From positions 1-64,000 of the forward strand of contig JAUSBL010000093.1 of the NCBI GenBank assembly GCA_030658975.1: a stretch of 64,000 nt of DNA, given 5' to 3'. Made by a program: the position numbers and the translations under genes. The notes beneath the pieces are model-generated. The model was not told where the DNA came from. It did no database searches and worked only from the letters and a program-made list of their open reading frames with translations. The stretch's first letter is position 1. Every line of letters begins with the position of its first letter. The stretch comes from Candidatus Latescibacterota bacterium (GTDB taxonomy: Bacteria > Krumholzibacteriota > Krumholzibacteriia > LZORAL124-64-63). Below are positions 1-10,033 of the stretch, piece after piece.

Positions 1-5
1 TCGTC

Positions 6-1859
6 GTGGTCGAGAACATCCGCCGGCACCTGGCGCGCAGCACCGACGGCGCGACGAAGCGGCAGGTCGTCGCCGGGGCGCTGGCCGAGGTGGCGCGGCC
101 CGTGGGCTTCTCCGTGCTCATCGTCGCGGTGATCCTGGTGCCGCTGTTCACGCTGCAAGGGATCGAGGGCAGGATGTTCGCCCCGCTCGCGGCGACCATG
201 CTCATCGCGCTGCTGGCGTCGCTGGCGGTCGCCTTCGCGATCATCCCCGTCCTGTCGGAGGCGGTCCTGGACCGCCGGCCGGAGCGGACGTTCGAGCCCG
301 TGCGCCGCCTCCACGCCGGGTACCTGCGCCTGCTGGAGCGGTCGGTGCGGCGGCCCGTCGCGACGCTCGGCATCGCGGGCGGCGTGCTGGCCGCCGCCCT
401 GGTCCTGGCGCCGTTCATCGGCCGGGAGTTCATGCCGCCGCTGGACGAGGGCGCCATCGCCGTGAACGTCGTGCGGCTGCCCAACGCCTCGCTGGAGGGT
501 TCGGTGCGCGTCGCCGACTTCATCGAGAAGCGGCTGCAGGCGTACCCCGAGGTCGCCACGGTGGTGAGCAAGACCGGACGGGCCGAGATCTCGGAGGACC
601 CCATGGGACCCGAGCAGACCGACGTCGTCATCATGCTCAAGCCGCGCCGGCAGTGGGGGACGGGTCGCGACAAGGCCGAGCTCGTCGAGGCGATCCAGCG
701 GGACCTCGGCGGGATCCCCGGGCTGCGCTCCTCGTTCTCGCAGCCCATCGCGCTGCGCGTCAACGAGCTGATCTCGGGCGTGAAGAGCGACCTCGCGGTG
801 AAGGTCTTCGGCGACGACCTCGCAATCCTGAAGGGCTTCGCCGACGGGGCCGCCGCGGTCCTGCAGGGGATCGACGGCGCCCGCGACGTCAAGGTCGAGC
901 AGGTCGCGGGCATGGCCCAGATCGACGCCGTGATCGACCGCGCCGCGGCGGCCCGCCACGGCCTGACGGTCGCCGACATCAACGCCGTCATCGAGACCGC
1001 GGTCGCCGGCAAGCGGGCCACGACCCTGATCGAGGCCGAACGCCGCTTCGCGGTCGTGGTGCGGTTCCCCGAGTCGGCGCGGGCCGACCTCGCGGGGATC
1101 GAACGGCTGCTGGTCACCGCGCCGGGCGGCGAGCGGGTGCCCCTGGGGCAGCTCGCGGATTTCCAGATGGTCGAGGCGCCGGCCCAGGTGAGCCGGGAGA
1201 ACGGCCTGCGGCGCGTGGTGGCCGAGGTCAACGTGCGCGGCCGCGATCTCGGCGGCTTCGTGGCGGAGGCCCAGGCGCAGCTGGCGCCGCTGGCGGCGTC
1301 GCTGCCGGAGGGCTACCGCGTCGAGTACGGCGGGCAGTTCGAGAACCAGCAGCGCGCGATGCGCCAGCTCGCGATCGTGGTGCCGATCGCGCTGCTGCTC
1401 ATCCTGGTGCTGCTCTACCTGGCGCTGGGCTCGGTGGGGGACTCCCTGCTCGTGCTGCTGAACCTGCCGTTCGCGCTGGTGGGCGGCGTGGTCGCGCTGA
1501 TGGCCTTCGGCCTGCCGCTGTCGGTGTCGGCCGCGATCGCCTTCATCGTCCTGCTCGGGGTCGCCGTGCAGAACGGCGTCGTGCTCGTCGCCTTCTTCCG
1601 CCAACTGCGCGCCCGCGGCGCCACCGTGAACGGCGCCGTGCGGGAAGGCTGCGACCTGCGCTTCCGCCCCCTGGTGATGACCGCCCTCACCAGCTTCATC
1701 GGCCACCTGCCCATGCTCTACGCCACCGGGTCCGGCGCCGACATCCAGAAGCCGCTGGCCGTGGTGGTGATGGGCGGCCTGATCACATCGACCCTGCTGA
1801 CGCTGGTCGTGCTGCCGACGATCTACGTCCTGGCCGGCAGCAGGCGCGGCGTTCTTTGA
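6..1859 (+). CDS. CusA/CzcA-family heavy-metal RND efflux pump, C-terminal part (5' end outside window)
   Basis: RND permease sequence (GREFMPPLDEGAIAVNVVRLPNASLEGS, SKTGRAEISEDPMGPEQTD, multiple TM helices); ORF runs from the window edge. Confidence 0.93.
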   Translation: MVENIRRHLARSTDGATKRQVVAGALAEVARPVGFSVLIVAVILVPLFTLQGIEGRMFAPLAATMLIALLASLAVAFAIIPVLSEAVLDRRPERTFEPVRRLHAGYLRLLERSVRRPVATLGIAGGVLAAALVLAPFIGREFMPPLDEGAIAVNVVRLPNASLEGSVRVADFIEKRLQAYPEVATVVSKTGRAEISEDPMGPEQTDVVIMLKPRRQWGTGRDKAELVEAIQRDLGGIPGLRSSFSQPIALRVNELISGVKSDLAVKVFGDDLAILKGFADGAAAVLQGIDGARDVKVEQVAGMAQIDAVIDRAAAARHGLTVADINAVIETAVAGKRATTLIEAERRFAVVVRFPESARADLAGIERLLVTAPGGERVPLGQLADFQMVEAPAQVSRENGLRRVVAEVNVRGRDLGGFVAEAQAQLAPLAASLPEGYRVEYGGQFENQQRAMRQLAIVVPIALLLILVLLYLALGSVGDSLLVLLNLPFALVGGVVALMAFGLPLSVSAAIAFIVLLGVAVQNGVVLVAFFRQLRARGATVNGAVREGCDLRFRPLVMTALTSFIGHLPMLYATGSGADIQKPLAVVVMGGLITSTLLTLVVLPTIYVLAGSRRGVL

Positions 1860-1870
1860 TGCCGTTAACG

Positions 1871-1905
1871 AAACGCGGCCCCCCAGGTGGGAGGGGCCGC
1901 GTTTT
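1871..1905 (+). terminator. Rho-independent terminator after RND pump (may act bidirectionally)
   Basis: AAACGCGGCCCC-loop-GGGGCCGCGTTTT inverted repeat with T-tract between convergent genes. Confidence 0.85.
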
Positions 1906-1930
1906 GCAGATGTGTCCGGCTGCCGAGCTG

Positions 1931-2443
1931 TCAGGCGGCGGCAGGAGGCGTGGGCACCGGCCGGGCGGCCAGTTCCCTGTCCAGCATGAACAGACCCGGT
2001 CCGTTGCCGCCCATCATCGCCAGCTTGCCGAGGATCGCGTCGACGGCGGCCTCCTCTTCGACCTGCTCGCTGACGAACCACTGCAGCGTGATGTTGGTGG
2101 CGTAGTCGTTCTCCTTCATGGCCAGGCCCGCGAGGTTGTTGATGTTCTCGGTCATGTGGCGCTCGTGGGCCAGGGCGGCCTGGAACATCGCGACGGGGTC
2201 GGCCCACTCCGTGTCGGGCTGGGGGATCGCCCGCACCAGGGCGTGGCCGCCGGTGGCGTGGACGTAATCGAAGAACTTCATGGCGTGCAGCAGCTCTTCC
2301 TGCGCCTGCATGCGCATCCAGTGCGCGAAGCCCTCGTAGTTGCGGGCCTGGGACCAGGCGGACATGGCCAGGTACAGGTAGGCGGAAAAGAACTCGGCCT
2401 GGATCTGCTCGTTCAGGGCTTTCTGGATCCTCTCCTTCAGCAC
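1931..2443 (-). CDS. ftn: Ferritin (non-heme ferritin-like)
   Basis: LNEQIQAEFFSAYLYLAMSAW, HWMRMQAQEELLHAMKFFDYV, QWFVSEQVEEEAAVDAIL typical of bacterial ferritin; GTG start at 2443 preferred over the long ORF start. Confidence 0.93.
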   Translation of the reverse strand: MLKERIQKALNEQIQAEFFSAYLYLAMSAWSQARNYEGFAHWMRMQAQEELLHAMKFFDYVHATGGHALVRAIPQPDTEWADPVAMFQAALAHERHMTENINNLAGLAMKENDYATNITLQWFVSEQVEEEAAVDAILGKLAMMGGNGPGLFMLDRELAARPVPTPPAAA

Positions 2444-2835
2444 GGCGGGTCTCCTTCGTCGGGGTCGGTCCGGGCGGTTCGTGGTCGCGAAAATTCGGGA
2501 GGGCCGGGAGCGTCGCGAGGCGTGGGCGAGCCGGCCGCATGGACATAAGGTAAGACCGAGGCGGGTCACCGTCACGGAAAAAGCCCCCGGCGGCCAATGG
2601 GACGTTGCCCTTGCGGGTAAATCTTGATATTCGTGTTCAGATGAGGGGGTGGCGGCGCCCCTGGTTCGTGCCGATCATGGGCCGCGCCGCCGCGTCGCCC
2701 CGGTTCCCCGGGAGCGGCCGCGCCGCCGACGATTCCCGCCTGAACCTGGCCGGTCCCCGCCGGATCGGCCGTCTTCTCGCGCCCCCCGCAACGTGCGGGG
2801 CAGCGGCCCCCGCGGGCCTGGAAAGGAACGACCCC

Positions 2836-3933
2836 ATGCCGAAGAAGGCCCTCGAAACCTTCAGCGTCTCCTACCTCTCCATCCTGGACGAGGACGGGAA
2901 CGTGGACAAGGAACTCGAGCCGAAACTGAAGAAGCCCGAGCTGATCGAACTCTACCGCCAGATGGTCTGGGCGCGCCGCACCGACGAGCGCATGCTCAAG
3001 CTGCAGCGCCAGGGCCGCATCGGCACCTTCGGGCCGAGCACCGGTCAGGAGGCGTCCCAGTGCGCCGTCGCCTTCGCCATGAAGAAGCAGGACTGGTTCG
3101 CCGGCGCCTTCCGCGAGCACGGCGTGCGCCTGCTGCGCGGCGAGACCCTCACCCGGCAACTGCTCTACTACAACGGCCACGAAGAGGGCAACGTCAACGA
3201 CGGGGACGCCAACCCGCGCAACCTGCCCATCTCGGTGATCGTGGGCGCGCAGCCCCTGCACGCGGTGGGCCTGGCCTACGCCATGCGGCTGCAGGGGGAG
3301 ACCGAGACCTGCGCCGTGACCTTCATGGGCGACGGCGCCACCAGCGAGGGCGACTTCCACGAGGCGATGAACTTCGCGGCCGTCTGGAACCTGCCGGTGC
3401 TGTTCGTGGTGCAGAACAACCAGTGGGCGATCTCGGTGCCCCGCTCGAAGCAGACCAAGTCGGCGACCATCGCGCAGAAGGCCATCGCCTACGGCATGCC
3501 CGGCGTCCAGGTCGACGGCAACGACGCGCTGGCGGTCTACGCCGCCGCCGCCGAGGCGCTCGACCGCGGCCGTCGCGGCGAAGGGCCGACCCTGATGGAG
3601 GCCGTGACCTACCGCCTGATGATGCACACCACGGCCGACGACCAGTACAAGTACCGCACCAAGGAAGAGGAAGAGACGTGGTGGCGCCGCGACCCCCTGG
3701 TGCGCTTCCGCGGCTACCTCGAGGCGAAGAAGATCTGGTCGGAGAAGGACCAGGAGGCCCTCGAGGAGGAGTACAAGGCGGAGATCGAGAAGCAGGTGAA
3801 GGCCTTCGAGGAGATGTCGGGCTGGAAGCCGGACGCGCCCTTCGATCACGTCTTCGGCACAAGTCACGAGCGCATCGAGGCGCAGCGCCGGGAGTTCCTG
3901 GCCGAGACCGCGAAGGAGGCCGCCCGTGGCTAA
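2836..3933 (+). CDS. pdhA: Pyruvate dehydrogenase E1 component, alpha subunit
   Basis: TPP-dependent E1a: TGQEASQCAVAFAM, GDGATSEGDFHEAMNFAAVWNLPVLFVVQNNQWAIS; followed by E1b, E2, E3. Confidence 0.95.
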   Translation: MPKKALETFSVSYLSILDEDGNVDKELEPKLKKPELIELYRQMVWARRTDERMLKLQRQGRIGTFGPSTGQEASQCAVAFAMKKQDWFAGAFREHGVRLLRGETLTRQLLYYNGHEEGNVNDGDANPRNLPISVIVGAQPLHAVGLAYAMRLQGETETCAVTFMGDGATSEGDFHEAMNFAAVWNLPVLFVVQNNQWAISVPRSKQTKSATIAQKAIAYGMPGVQVDGNDALAVYAAAAEALDRGRRGEGPTLMEAVTYRLMMHTTADDQYKYRTKEEEETWWRRDPLVRFRGYLEAKKIWSEKDQEALEEEYKAEIEKQVKAFEEMSGWKPDAPFDHVFGTSHERIEAQRREFLAETAKEAARG

Positions 3934-4906
3934 GCTCAACATGGTTCAGGCCATCAACCTCGCCCTGGACGAGATGATGGCGGAGGATCCGAGCGTGATC
4001 GTGCTGGGCGAGGACGTCGGCGTCGACGGCGGCGTGTTCCGCGTCACCGAGGGCCTGATCGAGAAGTACGGCGAGGCGCGCGTGATCGACACGCCCCTGG
4101 CCGAGAGCGCGATCATCGGCACCGCCATCGGCATGGCCCTGGCCGGCCTGAAGCCCGTGGGCGAGATGCAGTTCTGCGGCTTCTCCTATCTCATGATCCC
4201 GCAGCTCGAGGGTCACGGCTCGCGCTACCGCTCGCGCACACACGGGCAGTTCCACGTGCCGATGGTCATGCGCGTACCCTACGGCGGCGGCGTGCGCGCG
4301 CTCGAACACCACTCCGAGAGCCGCGAGGCCGCGCTGGGCCACCTGCCGGGCGTGAAGGTCGTCATCCCTTCGGGGCCCCGCAACGCGCGGTCCCTGATGC
4401 GCGCGGCGATCCTCGACCCCGACCCGGTGGTCTACATGGAGCCCAAGCGCTCGTACCGCGCCTTCAAGGAGGACGTGCCGGAGACGCCCGAGACGGTCGA
4501 GATCGGCAAGGCGCAGGTGATCCAGGAGGGCACCGACGTCACGGTGATCGCCTGGGGCGCGATGATGCACACCACGAAGAAGGCCGTCGAGGAGATCCGC
4601 CAGGCGCGGGGCGCCAGCATCGAGCTGATCGACCTGCTGACGATCTCGCCCATGGACACCGAGACGATCTGCGCCTCGGTGCGCAAGACGGGCCGTCTGG
4701 CCGTCGTCCAGGAGGCGCCGCTCAGCTTCGGCCCGGCCAGCGAGATCATCGCCACGGTCAACGACCACGCCCTGATGCACCTCGAGGCGCCCGTGAAGCG
4801 CGTGAGCGGCTACGACGTCGTCACGCCCTACTTCAGCCGCGAGAACCTCTTCATGCCGACCGTCGGGCGCGCCCGCCGCGGCATCGAGGAAGTGCTGGAC
4901 TTCTAA
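3926..4906 (+). CDS. pdhB: Pyruvate dehydrogenase E1 component, beta subunit
   Basis: VLGEDVGVDGGVFRVTEGL, DTPLAESAIIGTAIGMALAGLKPVGEMQF; overlaps pdhA 3' end. Confidence 0.95.
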   Translation: MAKLNMVQAINLALDEMMAEDPSVIVLGEDVGVDGGVFRVTEGLIEKYGEARVIDTPLAESAIIGTAIGMALAGLKPVGEMQFCGFSYLMIPQLEGHGSRYRSRTHGQFHVPMVMRVPYGGGVRALEHHSESREAALGHLPGVKVVIPSGPRNARSLMRAAILDPDPVVYMEPKRSYRAFKEDVPETPETVEIGKAQVIQEGTDVTVIAWGAMMHTTKKAVEEIRQARGASIELIDLLTISPMDTETICASVRKTGRLAVVQEAPLSFGPASEIIATVNDHALMHLEAPVKRVSGYDVVTPYFSRENLFMPTVGRARRGIEEVLDF

Positions 4907-4930
4907 ACGGAGCCGTCGAGGAGGAAGCCG

Positions 4931-6430
4931 ATGTTCGAGTTCAAACTGCCCGATCTGGGCGAGGGCATCCACGAGGGCGAAGTGCTCAAGTGGCACGTCC
5001 AGCCCGGCGACGTCGTCGTCGAGGACGCCCCGCTGGTCGAGGTCGAGACGGACAAGGCGGCCGTGACCATCCCGTCGCCCCGCGGCGGCAAGGTGGTCTC
5101 CGTCACCGGCGAGATCGGCGACGTCGTGGCGACGGGCCAGATCATCGCGGTCATCGACGACGGCCAGGGCGCCGCGACCGCACCCGCGGCACCCGCGCGC
5201 AAGGCCGCCGGCACCGGCCGCGCCGCGGAAGAGACGCCGGCGGGGCTGCCCGCCGAGGAGCCCGCCGGCACCGGCCGCGCCGCGGAAGTGACGCCGCCCG
5301 GGCTGCCCACCGAGAAACCCGTGAAGGGCGCACCCCTCGCGCCCACGCCCGACGTCACGGCGCCGGCCGCACCCGCGCCGGCCGCGACTGTGCCCGGCGG
5401 CACCGTGACGCAACCCAACAGCACGGTCTCCGGACGACCGGTGCCCGCGGCCCCGGCCACGCGCCGCCTGGCGCGCGAGCTGGGCGTGGACCTGACGCTG
5501 GTGTCCGGCACCGGCCCCGGCGGACGCGTGACGCCCGGCGACGTGCAGACCTTCCTGGCCGGCGGCTCCGCTGCAAAGGCCACCGTCTCCGCCCCGGCCG
5601 GCGCCGCCGCGCCGGCCGCCGCACCGGCGGACCGGGCCGTCGACGGCACGACGCGCATGGCCGCCGCCGCGGCGAGCGTCATCCCGTTCCTGGACATCGA
5701 GCCCCTGCCCGACTTCTCGCTGCAGGGCCCGGTGGAGGTCGAACCGCTGCGCTCGATCCGCCGCAAGGTGGCACGCAAGATGACGACCTCGATGATCCTG
5801 GTGCCGCACGTCGCCCACATGGACGACGCCGACGTCACGGAACTCGAGGAGTTCCGCCTGAAGATGAAGGCGCGGCGCGACGGGGAGCCCGGCGGCAAGC
5901 TGACGCTGCTGTCGTTCGTGATCCGCGCGATCACCGCGGGGCTGCGGGCGGCGCCGGCGTTCAACGCCAGCCTCGACCCGTTCCGCGAGGAGATCATCTA
6001 CAAGAAGTACTACAACATCGGCTTCGCGGCGGACACGGGGAAGGGTCTCGTGGTGCCGGTGATCCGCGGCACCGACGTCAAGAGCATCCGCGAGATCTCG
6101 CGCGAGATCGAGGAGAAGGCCGCGCTCGCCCGCGAGGGGAAGCTGCCGCTCGAGGACATGCAGGGCGGCACCTTCACGATCACCAACGTCGGCCCGCTGG
6201 GCGGCACCGCCCTGATCCCCACGATCAACTACCCCGAGGTGGCGATCCTGGGCATGGGCCGCGTGCAGGAGAAGCCCGTGGTGCGCGACGGCCAGATCGT
6301 GATCCGCAAGATCCTGCCGCTGACGCTGGCCTTCGACCACCGCGTGGCCGACGGCGCCGACGCGGCGCGCTTCGTGGGAGAGCTGGTCCGCAACCTGAGC
6401 GATCCGAACCTGCTGCTGCTGGACACCTAG
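4931..6430 (+). CDS. pdhC: Dihydrolipoamide acetyltransferase (E2)
   Basis: N-terminal lipoyl domain (VEVETDKAAVTIPSP), PSBD (RRLARELGVDLTLVSGTGPGGRV), catalytic FDHRVADGADAARF. Confidence 0.95.
   Translation: MFEFKLPDLGEGIHEGEVLKWHVQPGDVVVEDAPLVEVETDKAAVTIPSPRGGKVVSVTGEIGDVVATGQIIAVIDDGQGAATAPAAPARKAAGTGRAAEETPAGLPAEEPAGTGRAAEVTPPGLPTEKPVKGAPLAPTPDVTAPAAPAPAATVPGGTVTQPNSTVSGRPVPAAPATRRLARELGVDLTLVSGTGPGGRVTPGDVQTFLAGGSAAKATVSAPAGAAAPAAAPADRAVDGTTRMAAAAASVIPFLDIEPLPDFSLQGPVEVEPLRSIRRKVARKMTTSMILVPHVAHMDDADVTELEEFRLKMKARRDGEPGGKLTLLSFVIRAITAGLRAAPAFNASLDPFREEIIYKKYYNIGFAADTGKGLVVPVIRGTDVKSIREISREIEEKAALAREGKLPLEDMQGGTFTITNVGPLGGTALIPTINYPEVAILGMGRVQEKPVVRDGQIVIRKILPLTLAFDHRVADGADAARFVGELVRNLSDPNLLLLDT
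5210..5323 (+). repeat. Two 57-bp tandem repeats in the E2 interdomain linker
   Basis: GTGRAAEETPAGLPAEEPA / GTGRAAEVTPPGLPTEKPV, period 19 aa. Confidence 0.85.
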
Positions 6431-6449
6431 ACCGAAGGAGAGGCCGCTC

Positions 6450-7856
<1,407 letters not shown>

Positions 7857-7912
7857 ACGGTCGGCCGGACGGGGGCGTGGACCGCCACCGTCCGGCGCGA
7901 CGCCGGGACGCC

Positions 7913-8569
7913 ATGCCCCACCGCTCCGACATCGACGATACGGACAACGGCGAACTGCCAGCCTGGGACCTGGACGCGGATCTGATCGCGTCGGTGGCCG
8001 CCGGCGGATCCGCGCGCGTGCGCGTCCGGCGGTGCGCCGCGGCGCAGATCGTGGTCGGCCGCGGCGGCCGGGCCGGCGTCGAGGTGGACCTCGCGGCCGC
8101 GCGCGCGGCCGGCGTGCCGGTGCTGCGTCGGCCGGGTGGGGGCTGTGCGGTGCTGCTGGACCGGGGCAACCTCGTGGTGTCGCTGGTCGCGCCGATGGCC
8201 GGCGTCGGCGGCGTGACGTCGGCCTTCCGCGCCGTCACCGCCTGGCTCGTGGACGGCCTGGCCGGGTGCGGCGTCGCGGGCGTCGCGGGGGAGGGGGTCA
8301 GCGACCTGGTGCTGGACGACCGCAAGGTGGGCGGATCCTGCATCCAGCGCACGCGGGGTCTGGTCTACTACAGCACGACGTTGCTGCTCGACCCCGATCT
8401 CGACCTCATGGAGCGCGTCCTGCCGCACCCGCCGCGCGAGCCCCGTTACCGGCGGGGACGCCCGCACCGCGCGTTCCTGGGCAGGATCGGCCTGCCGCCC
8501 GATGTCGCACCGGAGGAGTTCGCCGAACTTCTCTCGACGGAGTTGGCGATGCGTATGCCTCAGTTTTAG
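7913..8569 (+). CDS. Lipoate-protein ligase A / biotin-lipoate ligase-family protein
   Basis: RRPGGGCAVLLDRGNLVVSLV, DLVLDDRKVGGSCIQRTRGLVYYSTTLLLD; adjacent to PDH genes. Confidence 0.85.
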   Translation: MPHRSDIDDTDNGELPAWDLDADLIASVAAGGSARVRVRRCAAAQIVVGRGGRAGVEVDLAAARAAGVPVLRRPGGGCAVLLDRGNLVVSLVAPMAGVGGVTSAFRAVTAWLVDGLAGCGVAGVAGEGVSDLVLDDRKVGGSCIQRTRGLVYYSTTLLLDPDLDLMERVLPHPPREPRYRRGRPHRAFLGRIGLPPDVAPEEFAELLSTELAMRMPQF

Positions 8570-8625
8570 CGCCCCGGTCACGGACGACGAAGAATCAAAA
8601 AACTACCCGGCATCCCCCAGATGTA

Positions 8626-8641
8626 TGTTAATAATGTAACA
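8626..8641. promoter_or_regulatory. Candidate Rex operator-like inverted repeat
   Basis: TGTTA-ATAATG-TAACA perfect 5-bp arms in the AT-rich leader upstream of rex; resembles the TTGTTAA-N4-TTAACAA type of Rex site. Confidence 0.5.
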
Positions 8642-8684
8642 CATTTCATTGATTTTATAAGCTACGAAAAATTTTAGAGTTAGA

Positions 8685-8714
8685 TTGTGAAGACACACAC
8701 AGTAATGGCATAAT
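8685..8714 (+). promoter_or_regulatory. Candidate sigma70-type promoter upstream of the rex-hyd operon
   Basis: TTGTGA - 18 bp - CATAAT in AT-rich leader. Confidence 0.4.
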
Positions 8715-8906
8715 GATTGCGATACTCAATATTCGCGCCGGCGTGCCCGCCGCCTGGGCCGCGTTTGAGGCGATCATTGTATCGAACATCATATCAGCGA
8801 GATAACCGCCCACCGTGAATTTGTCTCAATGCTTCCTTGACATGGACGATCCCATTGATGAGCTTGAAGACGTTAAGAAATAAACACCAACCCGACGGAG
8901 ACGGCC

Positions 8907-9533
8907 ATGAAGCGCGCGAAGGCGGACATCCCCCTCAAGACGATGGAGCGGCTGGTGACGTACCGGCGACTGCTGCAGTACCTCGCGGCCGAGGGACGCG
9001 TCTTCGTCTTCTCCCACGAACTGGCCAAGCTCGCGAACAACACCGCGGCGCAGGTGCGCCGCGACCTGATGATCATCGGCCACCACGGCAGCCCGACCCG
9101 CGGCTACAGCGTGCGCCTGCTGACGGCGCACGTGGAACGGCTGCTGGCCGACCACGAGCCCAGCCGTGTCGCCCTGGTGGGCGCCGGCAACCTCGGGCGG
9201 GCCATCCTCGCGCACGTCGGCTTCCAACTGCCGGGCGTCACCATCCTGGCCGCCTTCGACAGCGACGAGGAGCGCACCGGGCGCGTCATCGCCGGAGTGC
9301 GCTGCTACCCGGTGCGGGAGCTCGAGAGCCGCGTCGTCGAGCTGGGCATCAACCTCGGCATCCTGGCCGTGCCGGCGACCGAGGCCCAGGAGATCGCCGA
9401 GCGCCTCGCGGCCGTCGGCGTGGTCGGCATCCTGAACTTCGCCCCGGTGCCGCTGCGCCTGCCCAACGGCGTGGTGGTGGACGAGATCGACATCGGCATG
9501 AAGCTGGAGCGCATCGCCCTTTGCTGCCAGTGA
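8907..9533 (+). CDS. rex: Redox-sensing transcriptional repressor Rex
   Basis: N-terminal winged helix (LPLKTMERLVTYRRLL... NNTAAQVRRDLMIIG), Rossmann VALVGAGNLGRAILAHVGF, GILNFAPVPLRLP. Confidence 0.95.
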   Translation: MKRAKADIPLKTMERLVTYRRLLQYLAAEGRVFVFSHELAKLANNTAAQVRRDLMIIGHHGSPTRGYSVRLLTAHVERLLADHEPSRVALVGAGNLGRAILAHVGFQLPGVTILAAFDSDEERTGRVIAGVRCYPVRELESRVVELGINLGILAVPATEAQEIAERLAAVGVVGILNFAPVPLRLPNGVVVDEIDIGMKLERIALCCQ

Positions 9534-9547
9534 GGAGGAGTTCGCAC

Positions 9548-10033
9548 ATGAGCCCGCTCGTCGTCGACATCCTGGAGCGCTTCCCCGGCGCCCGCCGCGA
9601 CAGCCTGATCCCGATCCTGCAGGCCGTGCAGGAACAGGAGGGGTTCCTGTCGCAGGAGTCCGTCCTGGCGATCGGCCGCCATCTGGACCTGCCCGCCAGC
9701 AAGGTCTACGGCGTGGCGACCTTCTACAACCAGTTCCGCTTCACGCCCATCGGCCGCTTCCACGTCCAGGTCTGCCGCGGCACCGCCTGCCACGTGAAGG
9801 GTTCGGCCAACGTGCTCGACGCGGTCGAACGCGACCTGGGCGTCAAGGCGGGCGGCACCACGCGCGACGGCCTGTTCAGCCTCGAAGTCGTGGCCTGCAT
9901 CGGGGCCTGCGGGCTCGCGCCGGTCATCGCCGTGGGCGGCGACTTCCACGCCGGCGTCGCCCCGCGCGACGTGCCCGGGATCTTCGCCTCCTACCGCGAG
10001 CGCGCGAAAGAGGGTGGCAGCGATGCGGCCTGA
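9548..10033 (+). CDS. NuoE-like [2Fe-2S] subunit of trimeric NADH-linked [FeFe]-hydrogenase (HydC/HndA type)
   Basis: LPASKVYGVATFYNQFRFTPIGRFHVQVCRGTACHVKGS, VACIGACGLAPVI. Confidence 0.93.
   Translation: MSPLVVDILERFPGARRDSLIPILQAVQEQEGFLSQESVLAIGRHLDLPASKVYGVATFYNQFRFTPIGRFHVQVCRGTACHVKGSANVLDAVERDLGVKAGGTTRDGLFSLEVVACIGACGLAPVIAVGGDFHAGVAPRDVPGIFASYRERAKEGGSDAA

Noticed and set aside
653-2548. Plus-strand 631-aa ORF overlapping the RND pump and ferritin, and other alternate-frame R/P/G-rich ORFs (4990-6456, 13754-16129, 46396-49248)
   Set aside because: Out-of-frame translation of real genes with GC-rich codon artefacts.
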